A DNA stretch of 7,858 bases from NCBI GenBank assembly GCA_947176675.1, contig CAMWRN010000101.1:1-7858 (forward strand), given 5' to 3'. Of the stretch, positions 1 to 6,820 are shown piece by piece (positions within the stretch are counted from its first letter, which is position 1; each line of letters begins with the position of its first letter). Source of the stretch: an uncultured Clostridia bacterium. Its GTDB lineage: Bacteria > Bacillota > Clostridia > Oscillospirales > Ruminococcaceae. The notes under the pieces are model-generated. The model saw nothing but the letters and a program-made list of their open reading frames with translations, ran no database searches and was not told the origin of the DNA. The position numbers were made by a program, and so were the translations under genes.

Positions 1-381
1 GGCAAGTATCATAAACATATCCGTTTTTCTTTCCTCGCCGTCGCTCGAACCTCTCATAGCGTTAAGAACCGTTTTCAGCAAAAGACTGAGTGTCTTTTTA
101 ACTGCATCATCGGACTTTTCGATCAGCTTCATAGCCTCGGAAAACATACCGCCGCCGGTCTCCTCGTCAATAATGTCCTCGATGTTCTCCGCAGGAATTT
201 CCGTTCCCTCCGCAGCCTTAGTCAGCGCGTCTGTCTGTACGGTCTGCGAGGTTTGCGAAGCAAGTATGTCGGAAAATTTCATGCCTCCGGAGATATCTTC
301 GGCATTGGAAAACTTCTGACCCGAATTCACAGCCGCAGCCATTGAAGCCGCCTGCAAATTGAACAAAACCGTATTCGTCAC
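1..381 (-). CDS. fliK: Putative flagellar hook-length control protein FliK, N-terminal part (runs off the window)
   Basis: An open frame without stops runs from a GTG at 379-381 to the left edge, giving 127 residues that begin (V/M)TNTVLFNLQAASMAAAV. The GTG is chosen because AAAGGAGGG lies 7 bases upstream of it; the overlapping ATG at 381-383 is followed at once by TGA. The visible part is polar and low in aromatics (Ser/Thr/Gln/Glu/Asp-rich), with a possible amphipathic helix near residues 88-110. It has no signal peptide or membrane segment. That fits the poorly conserved, flexible N-terminal half of FliK, the secreted molecular ruler that sets hook length and switches export specificity. 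The conserved C-terminal FliK domain would lie outside the window, so the name rests on position directly after fliJ rather than on homology. A ylxF/MotE-like protein is less likely because there is no N-terminal membrane helix. Confidence 0.6.
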   Translation of the reverse strand, partial: MTNTVLFNLQAASMAAAVNSGQKFSNAEDISGGMKFSDILASQTSQTVQTDALTKAAEGTEIPAENIEDIIDEETGGGMFSEAMKLIEKSDDAVKKTLSLLLKTVLNAMRGSSDGEERKTDMFMILA

Positions 382-387
382 ATTTTT

Positions 388-396
388 CCCTCCTTT
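388..396 (-). promoter_or_regulatory. Shine-Dalgarno site for the fliK-position gene
   Basis: Minus-strand AAAGGAGGG sits 7 bases before the GTG at 381. It is a near-perfect match to the 16S rRNA anti-SD and decides the non-ATG start. A perfect 12-base AT palindrome (403-414) lies just upstream of it. Confidence 0.8.
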
Positions 397-457
397 GCAA
401 TAAAATATATATTTAAAGTACGGGATTTCCGAAAGAGCACCCGCACCTTAAACCGAA

Positions 458-898
458 TTAATTCCTGTAGGTGCTGTTGGTTACGTATTCGGCGATAAAC
501 TGTTCCTCAGCCTTGGCGGCCTTGAAGTTGTACTCCTCAAGCTGCTTACCCTCAAGCTTTTCCAGCGAGGAGACTTCCTTCGTCGCCTCAATGACAACCG
601 AAAGCTGCCTCTGAACCTTTGTCTCCATTGTCTGAATAGAAGCCTCCAACTCCTTTATCTGAGCGGAAAGAGACTGGTGATAACCCTTGAAAACATTAAC
701 CTGCATAATAGTCATGCCTTGGGCGGATTTAAGACAGAACTCCTTGTTGGAATTTCTCAGCTTTTCCTCCAAAGCTCTTTTTTCGTCAATATACTGCTGC
801 TGCTGACGTCTCAGGTGAGCAAGATTATTTTTTTCCCTGTCCAACACCTGCTGCTTGTAGCCCATAAGTTTGTTCAAAGAAAATTCAAACCGTTTCAA
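458..898 (-). CDS. fliJ: Flagellar export protein FliJ
   Basis: The protein has 146 residues, the usual length for FliJ. The start is TTG (896-898), supported by GGAGGA 6 bases upstream. The N-terminus MKRFEFSLNKLMGYKQQVLD fits the FliJ pattern: a short phenylalanine-containing segment, then R-E at about 21-22 starting a long charged helix. Residues about 8-60 and 70-135 look like two heptad-like helices rich in Gln, Glu and Lys, as expected for the antiparallel coiled coil of FliJ. The family protein inserts into the FliI hexamer like the gamma subunit of F1-ATPase, contacts FlhA, and couples ATP hydrolysis to proton-driven export. It follows fliI after 78 bases, which supports the call. The TTG start may lower its yield relative to FliI; that is inference. 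Confidence 0.9.
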   Translation of the reverse strand: MKRFEFSLNKLMGYKQQVLDREKNNLAHLRRQQQQYIDEKRALEEKLRNSNKEFCLKSAQGMTIMQVNVFKGYHQSLSAQIKELEASIQTMETKVQRQLSVVIEATKEVSSLEKLEGKQLEEYNFKAAKAEEQFIAEYVTNSTYRN

Positions 899-904
899 GC
901 TAAG

Positions 905-910
905 TCCTCC
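905..910 (-). promoter_or_regulatory. Shine-Dalgarno site fixing the TTG start of fliJ
   Basis: Minus-strand GGAGGA lies 6 bases before TTG 898. No ATG in the same frame offers a comparable site and keeps the conserved N-terminus. Confidence 0.8.
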
Positions 911-957
911 GGATATAATATATATGTATCCGCGGCACTCTTAGACCACGTCCCGCG
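911..957 (-). repeat. Two adjacent inverted repeats in the fliI-fliJ gap
   Basis: On the minus strand, CGCGG and CCGCG (953-957 and 931-935) are separated by 17 bases. Next come GGATA and TATCC (927-931 and 911-915), flanking an AT-only stretch apart from one C and ending directly against the fliJ Shine-Dalgarno site. The two repeats share one base at 931. There is no run of T after either, so they are not a rho-independent terminator. They could form weak RNA hairpins that affect RNA stability or fliJ translation. Confidence 0.4.
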
Positions 958-977
958 TTTTACGCCGTTTTAGTTTT

Positions 978-2297
978 TTACTTGATCGCATTTTTCATCA
1001 TCTGAACCGTTTCTTCATATGAAAACGCCTCATCGGTAGCCTGCTGCAAAAAAGCATTGATCTTGTCTATCTTGCGCAGCGCCTCGTCCAGCGCAGGATT
1101 TGTACCCTTTTTGTACGCGCCTATCGAAACAAGGTCGAAGTTCGCATAGTAGACCGAAAGCAGATTTCTCATTTTTGAAGCAACGTCGCGCTGCTCTTTG
1201 TCGGTTATCTCCGTCATAAGACGGGACACCGATTCCAGTATTTCAATGGCGGGATAATGGTTTCTCGCCGCCACTTTTCTTGAAAGTATAATATGTCCGT
1301 CGATGATTCCACGAACCGTATCGGAAATAGGCTCATTGGTGTCGTCGCCCTCCACAAGTACCGTGTATATACCTGTGATAGAACCATTCTCGAAGTTACC
1401 TGCCCGCTCCAAAAGCTTCGGCATCGCCGTATAGATGGACGGCGTATAGCCTCTCGCGATAGGAGCTTCTCCGGTTGCAAGACCGATCTCCCTCTGCGCC
1501 ATGGCGTAACGCGTAAGGGAGTCCATCATAAGCAGGACATTCTTGCCCTGATCCTTAAAGTACTCAGCAATCGCCGTAGCGGTCATGGGACATTTATTTC
1601 TCATCATGGACGGCTGATCGGAAGTGGCAACCACCAGCACCGACCGCGCCATACCCTTTTCACCCAAATCGCGCTCAATGAACTCCAGAACCTCTCTGCC
1701 TCGCTCTCCAACGAGAGCGATAACGTTGATGTCTGCCTGAACCTCTCTTGCGATCATGCCCAAAAGTGTAGATTTACCAACGCCCGAACCTGCGAAAATA
1801 CCCATTCTCTGACCTCTGCCTATGGTAAGCAGACCGTCTATAGCCTTTACGCCGAACGGAATAATTTCATCAATTCTGGGTCTTGTAAGAGGGTTAACGG
1901 GTTCTCCCGCAATTGAATAGCTTTCCGTGGTTTTTATCGGAGGACCGCCGTCGATAGGCTGACCGATAGCGTTTATGATCCGACCTACCAATTCGTTTCC
2001 CACGCCTACCTGAAGCTGTCTGCCCGTATTGTCAACAATAGACCCGGGACCTATTCCCTCTATATCAGTATAGGGCATAAGCATGACCTTACCATTGTTG
2101 AAGCCGACTACCTCGCCGTAAATAAACCTATCGGAAACTTTGCCGCCCTCCCCTTTTCGGTAAATACGGCACACATCTCCGATGTTGGCTTCGGGACCCG
2201 ACGCTTCAATGGTCATACCGATTATCTTTTCGATTTTGCCTTGATATCTGAACAGATCCGCCTGTTTGACGGCTTCGCGCACAGCTGCAAAATTCAT
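978..2297 (-). CDS. fliI: Flagellum-specific export ATPase FliI
   Basis: The protein has 439 residues, a normal length for FliI. It hydrolyses ATP at the base of the flagellar type III export gate. The N-terminal beta-barrel-like domain covers about residues 20-95. The catalytic core has Walker A GSGVGKST (170-177, K175), the conserved GERGRE (197-202, with likely catalytic E198), and Walker B VLLMMDS (254-260, D259). LTRYAMAQREIGLATGEAP follows, then YTVLVEGDDTNEPISD and IIDGHIILSR, all hallmarks of the FliI/YscN family rather than F1 alpha or beta. SVSR (356-359) is where the arginine finger is expected. The C-terminal helical domain covers about 360-439. The ATG start lies 5 bases after the fliH stop, with CGGAG (2306-2310) 8 bases upstream. 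FliH binds and restrains it; FliJ forms its central stalk. No catalytic residue appears lost. Confidence 0.98.
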   Translation of the reverse strand: MNFAAVREAVKQADLFRYQGKIEKIIGMTIEASGPEANIGDVCRIYRKGEGGKVSDRFIYGEVVGFNNGKVMLMPYTDIEGIGPGSIVDNTGRQLQVGVGNELVGRIINAIGQPIDGGPPIKTTESYSIAGEPVNPLTRPRIDEIIPFGVKAIDGLLTIGRGQRMGIFAGSGVGKSTLLGMIAREVQADINVIALVGERGREVLEFIERDLGEKGMARSVLVVATSDQPSMMRNKCPMTATAIAEYFKDQGKNVLLMMDSLTRYAMAQREIGLATGEAPIARGYTPSIYTAMPKLLERAGNFENGSITGIYTVLVEGDDTNEPISDTVRGIIDGHIILSRKVAARNHYPAIEILESVSRLMTEITDKEQRDVASKMRNLLSVYYANFDLVSIGAYKKGTNPALDEALRKIDKINAFLQQATDEAFSYEETVQMMKNAIK

Positions 2298-2302
2298 ATC
2301 AG

Positions 2303-3712
2303 TTACTCCGCGTTTTCCGCCGCAGATTTCCGCGGCTTGCTTTTTCTGCCCGTCTTAGTTGTCTTTGAAGGTTCATCATTTTCAGCCGCAGCTTTGACCT
2401 CCGCTGCCTCGGCTTCAAGATCTGCCATAAGGTTTACAGTGCTGTCCCCGGAAATTTCTGTCTCCGCTACGGCAGATTCTGAGGCTGCCGGCTCTGCATT
2501 CTCAACAGTATCTGCCGGCTGCATAGCTTCAGCAGTTTCCGCGCCTGACTCAGTCTGCCCGCCGAATTTGCCCTCGGCAATAACGTCAGCCATAATGTCC
2601 GCAAAATTCACCTGTGCCGAAGCTTCTTCCGACTCGGTTTTGGACTGCGGTTCGGATTCAGCCGCAGGTTCAGTTGCCTGTACCGTCTGCGGCTCCGGTT
2701 TTGTTGCCGGTTCAGACTGAACTTCGTGAACGGGTTCCAAAACAGGTTCGGCAATAAACTCCGGTTCAGCTTCCGCGTCGCCCTTTTCAGCAGACTCTTC
2801 AAGACTTTCGCCAAGCACCGAATCGGAAGCTATTTCAAAAGCCTCGCTGCTGTCCTCACCGCGTGTAGTTCTGAGTATTTCCTTGAGGAATTCAAGCTGA
2901 GTGGGGACTCCCGCGTCAACTATCTCGGAGCCGTTGTCAACGATGACCGTACCTGCCTCCGCGTCCTCGTCAAGCTCGATCTCCACCTCGGGAATATAAG
3001 GAATAATATCTTTTATAAGCTTTTCGTCTGTCCTAAATCTTTCTGTAATGCCGTCCTCGGCAAGGGTTATCTTAACATAGTCCGAATTACGGAAATTCTT
3101 AGCCGACTCCGCAATAAGACCGTCAATGACCTGCGGATTGATCTTCAGCTCGGTGCGGACGATCTTGTTCACCAGTTCAAAGACCGTCTGCCGCATTTCC
3201 TCTTCGGCTGAAACATAGTACGCTTCTTTCCGCGAGTTTATCTCAGACAAAAGTCTGCCTGAAGCGTCAATGTATTTCTCGTATTTTTCCAGCGATTCTT
3301 TTCTGCCGTCGGCAAAGCCCTCGTCGTAGCCTTCTTTTTTGGCTTGCTCCTTGAGCATTGCGCACTCCCTTTTGGCTTTTTCCATAATAGCCATGGTATC
3401 TGCTTTTGCCTTCGCGGAAATAGTCGCCGCTTCATTCCTGCCGTCTTCAAGGATCTTGGCGCGCTCCTGTTCCAGTGCGGCGGAACGCTCCGCAAGCATT
3501 TGTGAAAACCTCGTTTCCACCTCTTCGTTTATGCGGCGTTCCTGCTCGGCTTTTTCCTCCTCGGCGCGTCTGCGCTGCTCCTCGGCAGAAATGACCTCGC
3601 CCGTTTCCTCGTCCTCACCCGGCATATATACCGTGTTGTCAATTTTTACAGGTTCGCCCACGCTGTAGGCGGGAACATATCCATAGCCGTAGCCTTTAAC
3701 GATTTTAAGCAA
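2303..3712 (-). CDS. fliH: Flagellar assembly protein FliH with a long C-terminal extension
   Basis: FliH dimerises, binds FliI, holds its ATPase activity in check, and tethers it to the C-ring and export gate. This protein has 469 residues against roughly 200-280 for typical FliH. Residues 1-30 form a Tyr/Gly-rich N-terminus. About 42-165 is a charged coiled coil containing GxxxGxxxG (G128, G132, G136), a FliH feature. About 165-283 is the conserved C-terminal domain, ending IVDAGVPTQLEFLKEIL, close to the usual FliH end. Residues 285-469 are an added acidic, Glu/Ala/Pro/Ser-rich tail with a basic end (K450-K462). The start is TTG (3710-3712), overlapping the end of fliG by 8 bases, with GGAGAGGA 8 bases upstream; translation is probably coupled to fliG. 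The tail is in frame without interruption, so no frameshift is implied. The FliH call is firm; the role of the tail is unknown. Confidence 0.95.
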   Translation of the reverse strand: MLKIVKGYGYGYVPAYSVGEPVKIDNTVYMPGEDEETGEVISAEEQRRRAEEEKAEQERRINEEVETRFSQMLAERSAALEQERAKILEDGRNEAATISAKAKADTMAIMEKAKRECAMLKEQAKKEGYDEGFADGRKESLEKYEKYIDASGRLLSEINSRKEAYYVSAEEEMRQTVFELVNKIVRTELKINPQVIDGLIAESAKNFRNSDYVKITLAEDGITERFRTDEKLIKDIIPYIPEVEIELDEDAEAGTVIVDNGSEIVDAGVPTQLEFLKEILRTTRGEDSSEAFEIASDSVLGESLEESAEKGDAEAEPEFIAEPVLEPVHEVQSEPATKPEPQTVQATEPAAESEPQSKTESEEASAQVNFADIMADVIAEGKFGGQTESGAETAEAMQPADTVENAEPAASESAVAETEISGDSTVNLMADLEAEAAEVKAAAENDEPSKTTKTGRKSKPRKSAAENAE

Positions 3713-4715
3713 TGATCTCGTCCTCTCCGCCCTTGCCTATTACAAGCTCGCCTTCTTCTTCCAGATGCCTGATAATGCCAACGATCCTCTGCTGAGCCTC
3801 GTCAACATCACGCATACGAACGTTATGCAGGTATTCGATCTCCTGCTGAATGGACTCCTGCATTCTTTGAGGCATATTCGCATAAAGCGTAGCAGCAACC
3901 TCTGCATTGGAACCCTTGATAGCCACAGCCAGATCCTTCGTCTCCACGTCTCTGATAAAACGCTGAATGGACATAGCGTCGAGGGAAAGGATATCCTCGA
4001 ATACGAACATCTTCTTTTTGATCTCGTCCACCAAAGCCGGATCTCTTGTAGTCAACTCGTCGAAGATATACTTCTCTGTACCGCGGTCCACCTTGTTGAG
4101 GACGTCCGCCACGTAGTTGATACCGCCAACCTCGGTAAGGTCCATGGAAACGACTGCCGCAAATTTTCTTTCCAGTGTGGATTCGATAGCCTTGATGGTT
4201 TCCGGCGAAGCGGATTCCATCTTGGCGATCCTCTCTACGACCTCCACTCGCTTCTCCTTGGGAAGTTCCTGAAGAACCAGTGAAGCCTGATCCGAATTTA
4301 CATATGAAAGCACCAAAGCAATTGTCTGAGGGTGCTCGTTCTGAATGATAGCAAGCAAATTCTTGTAGTCCGACTTTCTGACGAACTCGAACGCCTTTGT
4401 CTGCATGGACTTGGAAACCTTGTCCATGAGCCTCTGAGCCATTTCGGAACCGTAAGCCTTTTCCAGAACGGAACGTGCGTAGTCTATGCCGCCCTCTGTG
4501 ATGACCTTCTGGGTCAGACACAACTCGTAGAACTCGTTCAGTACCTCGTCCACCACGTTAATATCCATATAAGGCAGACTGGATACCTCAAGCGTAAGTC
4601 TTTCCACCTCGTCGTCGTTAAGACGCTTATAAACGCCCGCCGCATTTTCGGCTCCTATCGAGGTGATAACCACCGCGGCCTTCTGCAAATAGGTAAGCTC
4701 TTCAACATCAGCCAT
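3705..4715 (-). CDS. fliG: Flagellar motor switch protein FliG
   Basis: The protein has 336 residues, the usual FliG length. FliG sits on the cytoplasmic face of the MS ring, binds FliF through its N-terminal domain, FliM through its middle domain, and takes torque from the stator through its C-terminal domain. Seen here are an N-terminal domain (about 1-100), a middle armadillo domain with EHPQ (127-130), the Gly-Gly hinge in TEVGGIN (194-200), and MFVF (236-239, the MFXF hinge motif). The C-terminal torque domain covers about 240-325. Aligned by eye with E. coli, K267, R284, E292 and R300 match K264, R281, D289 and R297, but Q291 stands where D288 is. The ATG overlaps the fliF stop by one base (TGATG), with a strong GAGGAGGG (4725-4732) 9 bases upstream; this indicates coupled translation and close FliF:FliG stoichiometry. 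Confidence 0.98.
   Translation of the reverse strand: MADVEELTYLQKAAVVITSIGAENAAGVYKRLNDDEVERLTLEVSSLPYMDINVVDEVLNEFYELCLTQKVITEGGIDYARSVLEKAYGSEMAQRLMDKVSKSMQTKAFEFVRKSDYKNLLAIIQNEHPQTIALVLSYVNSDQASLVLQELPKEKRVEVVERIAKMESASPETIKAIESTLERKFAAVVSMDLTEVGGINYVADVLNKVDRGTEKYIFDELTTRDPALVDEIKKKMFVFEDILSLDAMSIQRFIRDVETKDLAVAIKGSNAEVAATLYANMPQRMQESIQQEIEYLHNVRMRDVDEAQQRIVGIIRHLEEEGELVIGKGGEDEIIA
3721..3728 (-). promoter_or_regulatory. Shine-Dalgarno site inside fliG for the TTG start of fliH
   Basis: Minus-strand GGAGAGGA lies within the last codons of fliG, 8 bases before TTG 3712. It supports a non-ATG start that overlaps fliG by 8 bases. Confidence 0.7.
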
Positions 4716-6343
4716 CAGTTGTCACCCTCCTCTTTCATCCAGTTTTTAAGCAGCTGAGCAACGATCTCGGGACTGTACTTCGCAAAATCGCTGATCTCTC
4801 TTCTGATAACGACTTCCTTTGTCTCGATCTGATCGTCTGTAAGGCTGGGAACCTCCACAGGCTCTCCCGCCTCGCTGAATGTAAATGTGTCCACAGGCTC
4901 TTCTCCGTCCGCAGCCACAAGACCGCTGGTCTCGATGATCTGCTGCTCGAAAGCTTTTCTCTTTTTCTTTGCGTTGCCCGAAAGAATAGCCATAATAATA
5001 AGTATAACAAGAATGAGGATAAGTACGATCGCGCCCACAAGGATAAGCTGGTTAAATGTAAGACCGAACAGATATCTGACTTCCGTATCTCCGTCGGAAA
5101 TGTTCGGATCGTATTTGGGAAAGTATCCGACCGTAACAACACGCTCCAGGTCGTCGGGGTTTACCGTACCAGAATTTCCCACCAGGCTTACCAGTGATTC
5201 TCTGTCGTATTCTGACAGATAATCGCGGTAAACAACTACCGAAATGGAAAGTCCGTCGATACTGTAGCCCGATTTTTCGCCCTGTTCCTTATAGGTATCA
5301 ACAAGATATGTATTGGAAACGGAATTGTCGGTCCATGCACCTGCGCCGTTCGTATCACCCGTAGGGTAGGTGTCGTCCGCATTGCCCTCCAGACCAACAA
5401 CGCCGCTGTCAACGGTGGTGTTTCCCGAAGCGTCCTGCGCGTCGGCGTGCTGAAGAACGCCCGCATTTGTGTTGCCCTCGGGTCTGTAGTCGGTGTTCTC
5501 GTAAACCCGCGGGTCAAAGTTAAGAACCATATTTACCGCAACAGAAACGCCGTCTTCGCCGTAAGCGGGTATCAGCAATTCAAGTATCTTGTTCTTGATG
5601 CTGTTTTCCAAGTTTGTCTTGAGAGCCAGCTTTCGGGTCTCTTCAAGAACAACGTCATATTCGTCCTGAGCGTTCTCGATCTGCGGTATTCCGAAACTGT
5701 CTACAATCATGATGTTGTCATCCGTAAGTCCCGACCAACCCAGCTTAACAATATGGGTTATGCCGACGATCTGCTTGTTTGAAAGCTTCTCGATACCGTC
5801 GAGAGTTACCACTACCGACGCCGTAGGCTGCTGCCTGAGCGAGGGTATCACCACGTTCTGAAGATCGGGTTCGGTCAGCGTAACTACCGCGCTGCTGATA
5901 TTTTCCATAGACCCGATTATCGCGCCCAGTCTGTTCTGCTGATCCACAAGCTCGTAGAATCTCTGCTCACGCTCTGTGGAAAACATACCCGTCTGGTTTA
6001 TAACATTCGGATAGCCTGTACTGCTTTTGGGGTATTCCTGCTGAGCGAGCTGTGTAGCTATCTTATATTCCGTCCCGCTGAGAACGGTAATAGTACCGTT
6101 TGAAAGTCTTGCTTCATAGCCCATGCCCTCAATGAGGGAGACCATTTCGGAAGCTTCCTTAGTTTCCAGTCCCTCGTAAAGAACGACGTAATCCTTTTTA
6201 TTGAGGATAGCCGTTATAATAACTGCAGCAAGGATAATGCAGACTATGATCGCTATATAAGCGAATCTTCTCTTTTTATCCTGCGCCTCCCAGAACTGGG
6301 TAAAAGACTTTACAAGCTTTTCAGCCTGATCTTTCATCGCCAT
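4715..6343 (-). CDS. fliF: Flagellar MS-ring protein FliF
   Basis: The protein has 542 residues, within the normal range. FliF forms the membrane-embedded MS ring that founds the basal body and houses the export gate. A short cytoplasmic N-terminus (1-26, ending KKRR) is followed by membrane helix 1 (about 27-48). The ring-building modules come next, with YVVLYEGLETKEASEM (about 52-67), GYEARLSNGTITV, and FSTEREQRFYELVDQQNRLG (121-140), the conserved YscJ/FliF region. Residues about 282-345 are Gly/Asn/Asp/Thr-rich, matching the loop-rich beta-collar part. Membrane helix 2 covers about 431-455. The cytoplasmic tail ends with SPEIVAQLLKNWMKEEGDN, the FliG-binding segment. The start chosen is ATG 6343, with AAGGAAGG (6356-6363) 12 bases upstream; an ATG two codons later has worse spacing. 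A 113-base gap separates it from fliE. Confidence 0.98.
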   Translation of the reverse strand: MAMKDQAEKLVKSFTQFWEAQDKKRRFAYIAIIVCIILAAVIITAILNKKDYVVLYEGLETKEASEMVSLIEGMGYEARLSNGTITVLSGTEYKIATQLAQQEYPKSSTGYPNVINQTGMFSTEREQRFYELVDQQNRLGAIIGSMENISSAVVTLTEPDLQNVVIPSLRQQPTASVVVTLDGIEKLSNKQIVGITHIVKLGWSGLTDDNIMIVDSFGIPQIENAQDEYDVVLEETRKLALKTNLENSIKNKILELLIPAYGEDGVSVAVNMVLNFDPRVYENTDYRPEGNTNAGVLQHADAQDASGNTTVDSGVVGLEGNADDTYPTGDTNGAGAWTDNSVSNTYLVDTYKEQGEKSGYSIDGLSISVVVYRDYLSEYDRESLVSLVGNSGTVNPDDLERVVTVGYFPKYDPNISDGDTEVRYLFGLTFNQLILVGAIVLILILVILIIMAILSGNAKKKRKAFEQQIIETSGLVAADGEEPVDTFTFSEAGEPVEVPSLTDDQIETKEVVIRREISDFAKYSPEIVAQLLKNWMKEEGDN

Positions 6344-6456
6344 TGTCCGAATTTTCCTTCCTTATCGTAATACGCGCTGTGCGATATGCGCCACGCTCAT
6401 GCACCCTGTGCTTCAAAAAACGCAAATATTTTGCCGGTCATTGCCCGTATGCCGGA
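6344..6456. other. fliE-fliF intergenic gap, the longest in the window
   Basis: This 113-base gap is more than twice the flgB-flgC or flgC-fliE spacing. On the minus strand it contains a small GCAC-AGG-GTGC hairpin and an AAGGAAGG Shine-Dalgarno site at its fliF end. No T-run terminator and no convincing sigma-A or sigma-28 promoter pair is seen. Confidence 0.5.
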
Positions 6457-6765
6457 TCACATCGACATCTGAATGATCCTGTCGTAAGCGTTCACTACCG
6501 CGTCCTTGACCGCAACGAACGTATCCACCGCAACGGAAGCCTTGGTCATGTTGTTATAAATGGTATGCAGATCGTCGATCTCGCCCATTGCAAGACGGAG
6601 TGAATCCTCCTGAACCACCCTCTGAGTCTCCTGAACCTCTGAAAATATCTCCTTAAAAACGTCGGAGAACTGAGGTTTATCCGAATCCTGAACTCCTGAA
6701 ACCGCATTATCATCAAAAAGCGATTCGATTGGTCTCATGGAGCTGTTGATAGGTACTATAAACAT
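6457..6765 (-). CDS. fliE: Flagellar hook-basal body complex protein FliE
   Basis: The protein has 102 residues, the usual FliE size. FliE is exported and forms the junction between the MS ring and the proximal rod. The first 35 residues are variable. The rest is helical: FSDVFKEIFSEVQETQRV (33-50), then G61-EIDDLHTIYNNMTKASVAV and AVVNAYDRIIQMSM (89-102), matching the family pattern of G-x-x-x-D-L-H and a C-terminal AY-x-x-I-M-like end. The ATG start is set by AAAGGAG (6775-6781), 9 bases upstream. It lies 55 bases after flgC, the normal flgB-flgC-fliE order. No cysteine or other oddity is seen. Confidence 0.95.
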   Translation of the reverse strand: MFIVPINSSMRPIESLFDDNAVSGVQDSDKPQFSDVFKEIFSEVQETQRVVQEDSLRLAMGEIDDLHTIYNNMTKASVAVDTFVAVKDAVVNAYDRIIQMSM

Positions 6766-6820
6766 ATGTAAGAACTCCTTTATTTTATGTAGCTTATCCG
6801 GCTATTTTGCTTATATTGTG

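Noticed and set aside
218..400. A 60-codon minus-strand frame beginning MQRREKCDEYG
   Set aside because: It overlaps the GTG-started fliK-position gene in a different frame. The GTG frame has the better Shine-Dalgarno spacing and stays open to the window edge.
911..957. Rho-independent terminator between fliI and fliJ
   Set aside because: The inverted repeats are short or AT-rich and are not followed by a T run on the transcribed strand; they lead directly into the fliJ ribosome binding site.
1293..1916. A 207-codon open frame on the plus strand inside fliI
   Set aside because: It lies wholly opposite the conserved Walker A and Walker B region of fliI, is basic and low-quality in composition, and matches no family. 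It is an antisense shadow.
2241..2720. A 159-codon plus-strand frame rich in Ser/Ala over the fliH tail
   Set aside because: Its composition is the antisense of the Glu/Ala-rich tail codons, and it has no plausible domain. The same holds for the Ser-rich frame at 3339-3668.
3823..4521. A 232-codon open frame on the minus strand in another frame of fliG
   Set aside because: It is rich in Arg/Gly/Ser, as expected for a frame-shifted reading, while the fliG frame is fully conserved across the same bases.
6398..6442. Short frame MTGKIFAFFEAQGA in the fliE-fliF gap as a leader peptide
   Set aside because: It has no Shine-Dalgarno site and no regulatory codon run or attenuator structure; a 14-codon frame is expected by chance.
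6343..6456. Possible sigma-28 promoter (CGATAA-like element) before fliF
   Set aside because: A CGATAA lies near 6361-6366 on the minus strand, but there is no TAAA-type -35 element at the expected distance, and the AAGGAAGG overlapping it explains the purines.
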